64,000 nt of DNA from Ariolimax columbianus (GCA_036924085.1 JAVGWX010000014.1:37343056-37407055), one strand, 5' to 3'; shown: positions 44,493 to 54,234, counted from the first letter of the stretch. Numbers and translations are program-made. Notes: generated by a model not told the origin, from the letters alone.

Positions 44493-47400
44493 TCAGTGGC
44501 TGCCTACAAGGTGCTGTTTCTCATGCTGTATCATGACTTGTTTGGCTTCAAATTCCCTCTCACAAAACTGGCATACATATACCCTTTTTGTTTTCATTGG
44601 ATCCTCTTCTACTACAGGTTTAGGTGAAAATGGGACATTGTCGTGTGACTGGTTGTTGAATTTGTGAAGGAAGTTGCTGCTCTTATCCATGTGGTCCTTC
44701 AGAACATTGCCCATGGCTTCAAGTTCCAGTTGAGGGCCAGGGTAGTTGATCTGGGTGTTGGGAATCACGAGCTGCCTGGTGTGTGTGGTAAAGCCATAGG
44801 AGAGAGATTTCAAACTTTCCTGGCTGATATGATCTTTAACATGATTTTTGAGACTACTTTGGGATAAAGTTGTGAATGGGTAGTGCTGGCATTCCATTTC
44901 TGAATTGGCAGGGACATCAGGCATTCTTAGACAATCTTGAGGTTCTGTTAATGAGCTGGCGGTTTCACGATTCAAGGCTGATTTTTCTAAATCAGAACGC
45001 TCCAGCTTATTTGGCAAATTTCTCATCACAAACGAGGCAGCAGACACATCTACACTTGCAGCTGTATGTAATAGAAGATGTTGCAGAAGCAGCCCACTGT
45101 TAACAGATGCATATGAGCATTTGGTACATGCATACTCAGAGCCAGAGTTATGCATGTTTTTATGAACATCATAACTAATCTTTGAATTGGTCTTATATGG
45201 GCATAGTTCACAAAGATACATTTTCTTGACAACGGTCAGCTTAAATTGAGGAGAGAGCAGAGTCACTGCTTGACTTTGATCCATTGCTTTGCCAATGCTT
45301 TTCACTTCCATAAGCTTGGATTCAAATTCCCCTGTTGCACAGTCATCATATTCTTGATTAAGGAAGATCTTATCGTCTGGCGTTTCATTAAAGGTCGGTT
45401 CATTTGTATGAACTCTACGATGTTGATACATAAGCTTCATACAATCAGCACTCCAATCACAAAAGTCACAAATGTAGCATTTTCGTGAGCAATGACTATT
45501 GAAGTGAACATCAAAAAGTTCTTTCTTTATGGCTTTATATGGGCAGTACATACAAGAGAACTGGTTAGTATTATTACTCAAGTCTTCTTGTACAGAAGTT
45601 TCAGAATGGTCTGAAGTTTGTTGAAGAATGAAGTTAGTATTTAGTAACTCTGTTGTTGGAGGATTGGGATTGAAATGGGGTTCAGCAGCATGAAGTCTGC
45701 GGTGTTGACTGAGTAGGTTCAGTCTATCCAAGCTGTAGGTGCAGTGATCACACTTGTATCTCTCCTGTCTTCTATGGAAATGGAGATGTTTGCGGAGCTC
45801 TGACCCAGAAATGTTGCTAAATGGACAATGTGGACATTTCAGCTTGCGGAACTGCTTGTCAATGCTGTTAACATCCTCAGGGAGAATTGATGCCTTGTGA
45901 GCTACTTCAAGTTCTAAAATGTCTTTTGCTTCAAGTTTTGCTATTGCTTTAACATCCATTTCACCCACATCCTCTGAATCATCATCACCATCCAGATTCA
46001 TGTCAGTTTCTCCACTATCATTGTCACTATTCTCAAATCCATTAGGGTTATTGGGGTCACAGAATATGTCATGATGTTGACCTTCACCTTCAATTGGAGA
46101 CTCATGAGATTCAATGTGCTTCTTCAACAACAAGGCCCTGGCAGCTCCATAGGAACACTTTGGGCATCTGTATTTACATTTGTTCTTATGCTGCCTTCTG
46201 TGTTTTAGAATGTTGCTTCTACATATTGTATGATAAGGACATGCTGTACATCTGTATCGAATTTTTTTGATCACTTTGGATGCAAGTAATTCTTCTTGGT
46301 CACCTCGATCCACTTCCATTGTTCCCATAATTGGCTGAACCCTGGCAATCATCTTCGATTCATCTTTCTTTCGACCTATGGTTTCTTTCTTCACATTAGT
46401 CTCGCTTTTATTCAAGGATGTGCTGTCCAAAGTATAGCCTGTCTCGTGAACTTTGACATGATTACTGATAACCTCAGAAGAATCAGAGCTGAAGTCGCAC
46501 AAATGACACTGATACTTTGCCTTTTGACTATGGTCTGAGATATGGTTCTTCATGTGTTCCATCAACAAAGTTTTGAAGGGACAAAAAGGACAGCACATTG
46601 TCTTTGTATCCAATGATTTTCCATTTAGTTTTGCCTCTTTATTACTTAGATCATTAATCATGTGCTCCTTTAAAGCGTTCAGCTGTACAATATGCAGTTC
46701 GTTGAAGTTGATCTGTTTGAAGTTCAAAACCTCAACAATTCTTTCACTTGGGTGGTGCTCTTTCTTGCAGTGTTCAGACATAGTATAAATGTTGTCGTCT
46801 GAGAAAGAGCAGGTCTTGCATGTGAACTTGGACATGGGTCTGTGACACTGCATCACGTGGCAACAAGTATCAGCAATTGTAGCATCCTGGAATGCACAGT
46901 GGGGACACACATAGCTAACAGAATTTCCTAGAGATACCACATTGACAGGTATCCCACTCCATGTGTACTGTTGCCTCGTTATGTACATAATCTCATGAGT
47001 GATCTCTGGCTGGGCTATCTTGTTCTTAGAGCCAAGATCTACTGTATCATGAGAATTATCAAGCAGGCTCTTGATGTTATCCGTATGGATACCAGCGCCA
47101 TTGAAGACCAGGTTGATTCTGTGGATATATGTTGCATATTTGGGATCCTGGCTGAGGGCTTTCCACTTGCGTGTATGTGAAATTTTCATGTGCTGGTATA
47201 GGAGATTCATGTTGTCAACACTGTATTCACAAAACCAGCACTGTGACATCAGCCTGCTCTCATGAAGTTCACAATGATACTGGTAGACTGTCGAGTTTGA
47301 TGAGATGAAATTACATTTGTCACAGCTATACAGCGGTGCTCCTTTCTTACTTTCCATTTTCTTGTTTAAAATCCCTTGTAGCTGTGGACTTGATCTGCCA

Positions 47401-50400
47401 AGGTGCTTTTCTGCCAGCTGATGGCGTCTCTTCTCTTCAATCTGCTGTTTGAGAATGTCAATGGGCTCCCCAGAATTGCGTTTCTTGGATGGACCTTTTC
47501 CATGTAGCTTAAGGTGGGTCTGGTCTGTTAAGTCCATGCTGTTGTCTTGATCCTTGAGTTGCATTGGATGAGCCTGAACAGCATGTTTGTATACAGCGGT
47601 CAGGTTGACAAACTCCGAGGAGCACCACTCACACTTAAATTTGTTCTGATAGTGTAACTGTTGAGGGGCTATACCTTCCTTGGGGATTTCATTTAAAATC
47701 TGCTGGATTTTGACTTCAGAAGAATCAGCATCAGTGTTCTCATCCTGGGTATCTTTATGATGGAGGTGGTTGCGTTGGTGACTTATCTCTGTTTTAGCAA
47801 TGTCAGGTTGTTGTAGGCTGTCATGGTCTCTTTCATTATTTAGCTTTATGTCAACATTTGGTAAATGCTGATCTTCATCTGTGATCATGAAAAATGTTTC
47901 CCATTCCTTAGGGTTGAATGCAGAATGTGTGATGATGTGATCCAGCAGAGATTCTTTGTCTTTGAACAGTGTGCTGCAGTAGAAGCAACTAATGCCATTT
48001 AGCTCAAGCTGTTTATGCTCGTTCATGTGAACTTCCATGGTCTGGTGACTTTTACAAACAAACAAGCACTTATGGCATTGAATCTTCTTTACTTTTTTTC
48101 TGGGGTGCTTGATACGGGCCATATCAATTTCATTTTCTGCAAATGTAGCAGGAGAACTATGACTAGAGTCTTGACCAACATGTTCTCCTAGGCGATGATC
48201 TAGAAGATTCTGCAAAGTCTCAAAGAATACGTTACACTGCGAGCAATTAAAACGAGGCCGAGGTTTCTCAGCTTTTTCTTTGCCATCTATATGGTTATTT
48301 ATAACAGTGTAATGGTTGTAACATTTTCTGTGTTTCTTGAGGTCACACACCCAGCGAGTAGAGTACTGGCACACATCACACTTAAATGGTTTATCATCTA
48401 AGTGGAGGTCTAAATGCCGCTTTAGCATAGCCTGGCTGTGTGTTGTGAATGAACAATGCTGACAGTTCAAAGTTTGCCTAGAAGAATTCTGCCTGGAGCT
48501 GCTTGCCCGTGTAGATGAGACAGATACAGAAGAATGGACTGAACCGATGGAAGGAAGGATGTTTCCTTTAGATGAAAATATATTGCTGGTTGTGGAAATG
48601 TGCAAAGTAGGAATTGGCAGACCACTGGTGTAAGTTGTGTAATTGTTATTTATGTTATTGTTAGTGATGCTGACGTCATTATTGTTGCTGCTATTGTTCA
48701 GTTCAGGTGTTCTGGGCTCTGTCCTGTCGGGTTCACTACTACAAGATGCATTGATATGACCCATCTCCAAGCTACTTTGTTGACTAACTTCATCCCCAGA
48801 TGGACAGGTGTACACAGATGCTTGCTCAGGGGCCATTTTCTGAACCTCGTCTTGTTGACCAGCATCATTGATTGGCTGACTGTTCAGAGAAATAGCATGT
48901 TTCTTTGCTTTGGTTGTGTCAATGACATCATCGATGCCGCCGCCGCCTCCACAGCGCTTTAGGTGCTTCACAACATCCCACTTCCATTTGCTTCTGTACT
49001 TACACCTGGGACACAGGTAAGGCTTAGAGTCGGAGTGGTTCTTCATGTGCTGTGTCACTTCAGACGGCCAGCGCGCGTGGTAGTTACACATTGTGCACTT
49101 GTACGGGAGTTCTTCTGGCTTCAAATCTCCTAGACTGCAAGAGCTACTCTCTATTTCCTTTCTTTTGCTAGAGCTGCCACTTTTAATGTGCTGAGTTCTG
49201 ATTGCATCTTCAGTTGCTTTGTGAACATTTTTACATCTGTCAATATCTTGAGCTGTCTGAGCGGTCTCACCTTCTTTGGAATAAGAAAATGCACTGGGAA
49301 AAGTGGGGTTACTTTCAATTGTTAGCCCATCTTCAAGAATCTTTGGTTGGCTAGAAATCATTCTCTGGCCAGTCTGGTTTACAGCCATGACTCCTTCCAC
49401 AGAGAAGGTATTATCTTGGTTGTGTGGACTACCAGTTATCGCATCATTATGAGCATAAAATTTTGTGCGTTTTAATGCTGGCTCTTGGTCCTCTTCAGAA
49501 CTTTCACCTAGTGTATCTTTCTTGTCATTTCTTCTATATGGGTTTGGAAGATTTGCGTGGCTCTTCTGAAAGTGCTTGACCAGGTCCCATTTCCATTTAT
49601 ATGTTGATCCACACACCATGCAGACGTATGGTCTCTCTTCTGAGTGGGACACTGCATGCTTCTGAAGCTCTGCTGGCCACTTGGCCTCAAAGTCACATTT
49701 CTTACATTTCAGGCTTTTCCCTACTGATGTCCCAAGGTCTTTACTGCCTAGTTCTCCGATATCCCGAATCTCCATGTTGAGGATGTGGTACGTTTGTTGC
49801 AAGCCATGTGGGATTTTCTTGATGGCTTCCTTGTGCTCTGACAGCTTTTGAACATGAAGCTGGATGAAGTGGTTATTGAGTTCATCCACGGAGTTCATCT
49901 GAAGCTTACATTCATAGCACCTGATGGTTCTCTTGTTCAGATGGGGGCTTGTATGTATAGCTAATTCAGCTTCAGGGGTGCTTGTGAGGTCACACTTAGT
50001 GGCCTGATACTGTCGTGGAAAGAAATGAGATGTGCTCTGTGCAAGATTTAAATCATTTCTGACCTTCCCAGTTGTGTCTTTTCCAGTGGATTTACTGCTC
50101 TTAGAAAAATCAAGTGGCTGATTTTGGTCAAGAGGTGTGGAGTGGTCATGATCAATTGCACTCTTTGTTTCATAGGGAGAGTTTCTTGAAGCAGATATGT
50201 TGTCAAGAGTGAGATCAAGAGCATCTTCTTCGGGGGACTCGCAACCACTACTATGTAATGAGAGATGAGATAATGCCATCGGCATGCCAGGGAATACTGG
50301 CTGACCATTACTTGACAGAAAGGGGCCTATCATCGTGGGCAACATTTGCAGACAAGGGGAGGTCAGGCTGGAAGTAGCAGCCGTTCGAATCTTGTTTTTG

Positions 50401-51815
50401 TTTAAGGAACTTGGTGACTTTGTTATTTTGCAAGAAGTGTCAACATTATTAGTTGTCTTGATTGTCGCTAAGAAGACTGTATCATAAATTCTACGAGCTC
50501 CCATCTGCGTATATTTCCCAGATTTGAGTAGTTCAACCATACCTGGAGGGCTGGCTGACACCAGCAGTGAATCTGTGTTATGTTTCTCCTTCCAGTGCTT
50601 GTTCAAACTCTTTCTCCATTTGTAGATATTTCCACACTGAGAACAAGCATACTTGGTCCCGTCACTGTCTATGGCTTCAAAGTATCTACCAGGATCAACC
50701 TCCTGACGTGTTTTCTTCTTGCCTTTCTTTCTTTCATTGACGACATTATCAGTCGTGTTTGTTTGTGGAGTTGAGCTGGATAGCTCATCTTTTGGTAGTA
50801 TCTTAAAATCATCTTTGTCATCCATATCATCAGCTTCATATTTAACAAGTGAATCTTCTTGAGATGAAGTTTGTAAAGGCTTGTTTATATTCACTTTAGT
50901 TAAAGGAGATTTTTCTAGTGAATCACAATATGAGGCCTTTCTATCAGCTTCTTCTGATATAGGATGCAATGATCTATGCCTGGGCAATTTCAGTTTGTAG
51001 GTAGTTGCATAGTCGCACAAGTCACATTCGTAGATGTTGAACTGCATGCTGTGGTTATCATTGAGGTGATGAAGATATGATTTGACAATAGTGAATGTTA
51101 CCATGCACTGGGGACAAGTGTAAACACGGTTCTGGATATTGCCAGATCTGGCTTGAGCGGTACCATCATCCATAATCAAATGTTCTTCATCAGCCGCATC
51201 ATCATCTATGCAGAGGTTGTTTAACACGGCTTTGGAGAGTTTAGTTATGTTATCAGATGTACTGACATTATCTATCATATCACTGGAGAGTTTAGTTATG
51301 TTATCAGATATACTGACATTGTCTATCACATCACTGGAGAGTTTAGCCATGTTATCAGATGTACTGACATTGTGTGTCGCATCACTGGAGAGCTTAGTTA
51401 TGTTATCAGATGTACTGATATTGCCTATCACATCACTATTGTCTATAATATCACTGGAGAGTTTAGTTATGTTATCAGACCTAACAAGATTATCTATCAC
51501 ATCACTGGAGAGTTTATTTATTATATCAGGCATGATGTTGGCTCTAATTGTGTTCTCTTGTGAAATCACTGACACTATTGACACAGTTTCATCTTCTATC
51601 CCTTCTGAGCTCATGCACTCCTCTTGATGTTTAGTAGATTGACGGTTGCCTTTTGAAGGGGAACTCTGTAAAATGTTGATATGAACCTTCCCATTCTGTT
51701 TGGATTTCGTATTCCTATGTATGAGTTGTGTAGTATCTGTTGATTGAGTCAAATTATCTTTTACTTGGCGCTTATCTACACAATCGTTTTTGGTAGGCTC
51801 CATTGTGGGAGCCAT
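44493..51815 (-). CDS. large multi-C2H2 zinc-finger protein, 2440 aa
   Basis: Probably a nuclear DNA-binding transcriptional regulator; that role is inferred from finger content. I count 29 intact C2H2-type fingers, beginning at residues 232, 262, 389, 631, 702, 730, 905, 933, 1116, 1144, 1189, 1245, 1275, 1393, 1496, 1524, 1635, 1664, 1740, 1768, 1854, 1882, 1992, 2020, 2086, 2114, 2200, 2228 and 2413. A degenerate finger at 2307-2329 has Tyr at the second Cys position, and finger 933-955 ends in Cys (CCHC). Nine pairs start exactly 28 residues apart with TGEKP-like linkers (SEERPY, SDSKPY, DDKPF). PLDFS (567-571) and ALDLT (532-536) resemble CtBP co-repressor motifs. Basic stretches at 361-370 and 1236-1244 may be nuclear localisation signals; 1928-1952 is acidic. 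Residues 98-196 are a tandem repeat. The start is fixed by an in-frame TAA 18 bases upstream and the context GACATGG. No introns interrupt it. Size and finger number recall ZNF462, but I cannot assign orthology. Confidence 0.95.
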   Translation of the reverse strand: MAPTMEPTKNDCVDKRQVKDNLTQSTDTTQLIHRNTKSKQNGKVHINILQSSPSKGNRQSTKHQEECMSSEGIEDETVSIVSVISQENTIRANIMPDIINKLSSDVIDNLVRSDNITKLSSDIIDNSDVIGNISTSDNITKLSSDATHNVSTSDNMAKLSSDVIDNVSISDNITKLSSDMIDNVSTSDNITKLSKAVLNNLCIDDDAADEEHLIMDDGTAQARSGNIQNRVYTCPQCMVTFTIVKSYLHHLNDNHSMQFNIYECDLCDYATTYKLKLPRHRSLHPISEEADRKASYCDSLEKSPLTKVNINKPLQTSSQEDSLVKYEADDMDDKDDFKILPKDELSSSTPQTNTTDNVVNERKKGKKKTRQEVDPGRYFEAIDSDGTKYACSQCGNIYKWRKSLNKHWKEKHNTDSLLVSASPPGMVELLKSGKYTQMGARRIYDTVFLATIKTTNNVDTSCKITKSPSSLNKNKIRTAATSSLTSPCLQMLPTMIGPFLSSNGQPVFPGMPMALSHLSLHSSGCESPEEDALDLTLDNISASRNSPYETKSAIDHDHSTPLDQNQPLDFSKSSKSTGKDTTGKVRNDLNLAQSTSHFFPRQYQATKCDLTSTPEAELAIHTSPHLNKRTIRCYECKLQMNSVDELNNHFIQLHVQKLSEHKEAIKKIPHGLQQTYHILNMEIRDIGELGSKDLGTSVGKSLKCKKCDFEAKWPAELQKHAVSHSEERPYVCMVCGSTYKWKWDLVKHFQKSHANLPNPYRRNDKKDTLGESSEEDQEPALKRTKFYAHNDAITGSPHNQDNTFSVEGVMAVNQTGQRMISSQPKILEDGLTIESNPTFPSAFSYSKEGETAQTAQDIDRCKNVHKATEDAIRTQHIKSGSSSKRKEIESSSCSLGDLKPEELPYKCTMCNYHARWPSEVTQHMKNHSDSKPYLCPRCKYRSKWKWDVVKHLKRCGGGGGIDDVIDTTKAKKHAISLNSQPINDAGQQDEVQKMAPEQASVYTCPSGDEVSQQSSLEMGHINASCSSEPDRTEPRTPELNNSSNNNDVSITNNNINNNYTTYTSGLPIPTLHISTTSNIFSSKGNILPSIGSVHSSVSVSSTRASSSRQNSSRQTLNCQHCSFTTHSQAMLKRHLDLHLDDKPFKCDVCQYSTRWVCDLKKHRKCYNHYTVINNHIDGKEKAEKPRPRFNCSQCNVFFETLQNLLDHRLGEHVGQDSSHSSPATFAENEIDMARIKHPRKKVKKIQCHKCLFVCKSHQTMEVHMNEHKQLELNGISCFYCSTLFKDKESLLDHIITHSAFNPKEWETFFMITDEDQHLPNVDIKLNNERDHDSLQQPDIAKTEISHQRNHLHHKDTQDENTDADSSEVKIQQILNEIPKEGIAPQQLHYQNKFKCEWCSSEFVNLTAVYKHAVQAHPMQLKDQDNSMDLTDQTHLKLHGKGPSKKRNSGEPIDILKQQIEEKRRHQLAEKHLGRSSPQLQGILNKKMESKKGAPLYSCDKCNFISSNSTVYQYHCELHESRLMSQCWFCEYSVDNMNLLYQHMKISHTRKWKALSQDPKYATYIHRINLVFNGAGIHTDNIKSLLDNSHDTVDLGSKNKIAQPEITHEIMYITRQQYTWSGIPVNVVSLGNSVSYVCPHCAFQDATIADTCCHVMQCHRPMSKFTCKTCSFSDDNIYTMSEHCKKEHHPSERIVEVLNFKQINFNELHIVQLNALKEHMINDLSNKEAKLNGKSLDTKTMCCPFCPFKTLLMEHMKNHISDHSQKAKYQCHLCDFSSDSSEVISNHVKVHETGYTLDSTSLNKSETNVKKETIGRKKDESKMIARVQPIMGTMEVDRGDQEELLASKVIKKIRYRCTACPYHTICRSNILKHRRQHKNKCKYRCPKCSYGAARALLLKKHIESHESPIEGEGQHHDIFCDPNNPNGFENSDNDSGETDMNLDGDDDSEDVGEMDVKAIAKLEAKDILELEVAHKASILPEDVNSIDKQFRKLKCPHCPFSNISGSELRKHLHFHRRQERYKCDHCTYSLDRLNLLSQHRRLHAAEPHFNPNPPTTELLNTNFILQQTSDHSETSVQEDLSNNTNQFSCMYCPYKAIKKELFDVHFNSHCSRKCYICDFCDWSADCMKLMYQHRRVHTNEPTFNETPDDKIFLNQEYDDCATGEFESKLMEVKSIGKAMDQSQAVTLLSPQFKLTVVKKMYLCELCPYKTNSKISYDVHKNMHNSGSEYACTKCSYASVNSGLLLQHLLLHTAASVDVSAASFVMRNLPNKLERSDLEKSALNRETASSLTEPQDCLRMPDVPANSEMECQHYPFTTLSQSSLKNHVKDHISQESLKSLSYGFTTHTRQLVIPNTQINYPGPQLELEAMGNVLKDHMDKSSNFLHKFNNQSHDNVPFSPKPVVEEDPMKTKRVYVCQFCEREFEAKQVMIQHEKQHLVGSH
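51230..51520 (-). repeat. in-frame minisatellite in the zinc-finger coding sequence
   Basis: Encodes about six imperfect repeats of 17 residues (one longer) built on NITKLSSDVIDNVSTSD (residues 98-196). The DNA period is about 51 bp with one unit of 69. All lengths are multiples of three, so the frame is kept. Confidence 0.9.
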
Positions 51816-51822
51816 GTCCCAT
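51772..51822 (-). promoter_or_regulatory. upstream ORF overlapping the main start codon (16 codons)
   Basis: An ATG seven bases before the main ATG opens a frame that reads 16 codons and stops within the main coding sequence in a different frame. C at -3 makes its context weaker than the main start. Confidence 0.55.
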
Positions 51823-51921
51823 CTGCTGTGTTAATGATGTATGCTGGTGTCTGGGACAGTGATGCCCGTGACTCGGTTTGGCTTCAATGATGTGAACTAT
51901 AGATTGTTCGAACCAGTAGAA

Positions 51922-51933
51922 TCAACACGTCAT
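51922..51933 (-). promoter_or_regulatory. three-codon upstream ORF
   Basis: ATG ACG TGT TGA in the leader between the 21-codon upstream ORF and the main ORF. Confidence 0.45.
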
Positions 51934-51937
51934 TGGC

Positions 51938-52003
51938 CTAGATGTTCAAGGTCAGTCGATAAGTCTTTGACGCCTGCTCCGCCCGTGGCTTGGTAGCTGC
52001 CAT
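51938..52003 (-). promoter_or_regulatory. 21-codon upstream ORF in the zinc-finger gene leader
   Basis: ATG in context GACATGG, identical to the main start context, followed by 21 codons and TAG, all upstream of the main ORF. If transcribed as predicted it could limit initiation at the main start. Confidence 0.55.
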
Positions 52004-52024
52004 GTCTGATGATTTTGAGTGTGT

Positions 52025-52052
52025 CTGGAGAATGTAAAAATAACAATTAGTC
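52025..52052 (-). other. predicted 3' splice site before the first coding exon
   Basis: On the minus strand a branch-point-like GACTAAT (52052-52046) is followed by TGTTATTTTTACATTCTCC and the acceptor AG at 52026-52025. The exon would begin at 52024 with 209 bases of leader before the ATG. The upstream non-coding exon was not located. Confidence 0.6.
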
Positions 52053-52164
52053 TAGTAGCATGCCAGGCACATTGACATAACACAAAAAAATAAGTATAAT
52101 ACTAGAACATGGAATTTAAAAAACTTGATTCAGTTTCCTTCTGACTTTTCCTTCATCGTAAGAC

Positions 52165-52880
52165 ATCCACAGCTCCAATAGAGTAATGTCTGTAGATGTG
52201 TGCTGTACATTGTGATCTGTGAGTTCGGCTCGTCTTCAGTGTGTATTTGCTTCTTCCCAAGACATTGACCGTTTCCAGTCTACTTGCAAGACAGCAGTTG
52301 TTTAATGTGTGTGGCTGTCTTTATGCTGGGCTAGTGTTGCCTTGTGTTTGTGATTTCGACTCGCCTTCAGTGTGTATTTGCTTAGGGCTACTTCCCAAGA
52401 CATTGACTGTTTCCGGTCTACATTGAAGACAGCAGTTGTTTAAGCCAATGCATGTGACTGTCTGTGTGCTGCGCATTGTGTTCTATAATTTCGGTTCGCC
52501 TTCAGTGTGTATTTGTTTGGGGATATTTCCCAAGACATTGACTGTCCCCAGTCTACCTGCAAGACCAGTTGTTTAATCAAATGTACATGGCTGCATTAAT
52601 GTAGTGCTAGTGTTGAATTGTGTACTGTGAGTTCGGCGCATTCTCCTACAGTATGTATTTGTTTGGGGATATTTCCCTAGACGGTGGCTGTCCCCAGTCT
52701 ACATGGAAGACAGCAGTTGTTTAAGCAAATGTACGTGGCTGTCTTTATGTGGTGCATCGTGTTGTCTTTTGTTCTGTGAGTTCGGCGCATTCGTCTTCAG
52801 TATGTATTTGTTTAGGGCTGTTTCCCTAGAATGTGGATGTCCCCGTTCTACCTGCAAGACAGCAGTTATTTGTTATCCAC
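52165..52880. repeat. diverged tandem repeat of 135-149 bp, five units
   Basis: Anchors GACATTGACCGTTTCC at 52261 and its relatives at 52399, 52534, 52680 and 52829 give periods of 138, 135, 146 and 149. Units share CAGTCTACNTGCAAGACAGC and a GTGTATTTG motif. Lies in the predicted intron or promoter side of the zinc-finger gene. Confidence 0.88.
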
Positions 52881-53108
52881 GTTTTCTCTCCAAGGAATGC
52901 CGTTATACTGTCGGAGCCTTTCCGAATCAAGAGAACACATGGTTAGCGTGGAGAGTAAGTCGAGACTTACCAGTGGACGGATGTTAGTGTCTCTAGCTTC
53001 TGGGAGACACTGGATTATATGCTATAAGGTGGATCTTTGGTTTGAGACACTACAAGAAAAGTTGAATGTCTGCTCTCTTCCGTGGCTAATTTCACTCAAA
53101 GGCAGTTC

Positions 53109-53465
53109 TTCTTCTTCTTCTTCTTCGTTCTCAATCTCCCGATACCAAACCATGAAAGGGCTTAAGTAGCAGAATGTAGTCCAGAGAACGGAATACGTTG
53201 TGTCGTAGTTTACAAATTGACTGTGATATTTGCACCTTTCGGTCCAATACGTCCGACTTCAGCAAGCATTTTTGAGTACCGGGTTAGCATTCCCTCCTCG
53301 ATACCTTCTCCTTAGCAAGTCTGCCCTGCTGCTGCCTGTTATCCAGGATCACCGCGTAGAGGTGTAGAAGGGTCTTGGCAGCTCTGGTTCGCTGGCCCTG
53401 ACGCTATCAGTCAGATATGGGTCGCCGACCACTGCAGCTCATGCGCTGCTCAGCATCTTGATCCC
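53109..53465 (-). mobile_element. family B SINE-like element, full length with 12-bp target duplication
   Basis: 357 bp flanked by CAAAGGCAGTTC at 53097-53108 and 53466-53477. The left edge is the reversed GAA tail (TTC repeats), so the element points left. The 5' end on the minus strand reads GATCAAGATGCTGAGCAGCG. No open frame and no convincing A or B box, so the promoter origin is unclear. This copy defines the family limits. Confidence 0.88.
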
Positions 53466-53639
53466 CAAAGGCAGTTCGTATCATCTGTACAATTAAGCAG
53501 AAACTGCGCTGTCCAGCAATTGCTTGTCTATGGTTATGAATCATGGACATTGAATTGGCGCGACAGCTTGTGTCAGGGATCAGTGCAACATATTGATCAC
53601 GACCCCCACCAGCCAACCACGACGTGCAACCCTTTAACG

Positions 53640-53745
53640 AGCTGTGTTACAGCAGCTAGACCAACGAGATGGGGATCGCCAGTGTGATCCCTGTAGTGGT
53701 GAGCATGCTGGGAGACCTAGCATTATGCTACTACCAAGAGGTCAA
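53640..53745 (+). repeat. dispersed repeat fragment (family D), relatives at 54235-54365 and 61660-61740
   Basis: Shared blocks are the GATCGCCAGTGTGATCC region and a TAGCATTATGCTACTAC-like block. Short and non-coding. Confidence 0.55.
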
Positions 53746-53914
53746 CCTCTTCATTAATTTCCTGGATATAGTAGAGACCACTGAGAGAAAAATGACTTAT
53801 TTTCTCCAGTTCGTTCCAAATTCTCTGGTATCGTCCTTCCCCTAGCTCTTCACTGAGTGTTCTGGTCACATCATGACATTAGAGGGCGAGAGGAGGAGAC
53901 TAACGTCTGGTCAG

Positions 53915-54200
53915 GTGAAACATGCTAATCAGACTATGTTGGTTAGGGTCGGGTAAAACATACTGATCAGGCTATGTTAGTCAGGGCCAGGTAAAACATA
54001 CTGATCAGACTATGTTGGTTAGGGTCGGGTAAAACATACTGATCAGGCTATGTTAGTCAGGGCCAGGTAAAACATACTGATCAGACTATGTTAGTCAGGG
54101 CCAGGTAAAACATACTGATCAGATTATGCTAGTCAGGGTCAGGTAAATCATACTGATCAGATTATGCTAGTCATGGTCAGGTAAAACATACTGATCAAAA
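53915..54200. repeat. 38-bp tandem array derived from family A sequence
   Basis: Period 38 bp (GTAAAACATACTGATCAG at 53953, 53991, 54029), about seven copies. The unit, GTCAGGTAAAACATACTGAT plus CAGACTATGTTAGTCAGGGC, equals an internal segment of family A (compare 60460-60505). Early copies alternate GTTGGTTAGGGTCGG with GTTAGTCAGGGCCAG. Confidence 0.92.
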
Positions 54201-54234
54201 CCCCCACCTCACTTCAAAGAAATATCCACAGAAA

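Noticed and set aside
44479..51627. Plus-strand frames opposite the zinc-finger gene
   Set aside because: They are antisense shadows of a long coding frame, with no independent support.
44493..51815. Naming the zinc-finger protein ZNF462, REST or RREB1
   Set aside because: Size and finger number fit ZNF462 loosely, but the N-terminus and finger spacing cannot be matched from memory with confidence.
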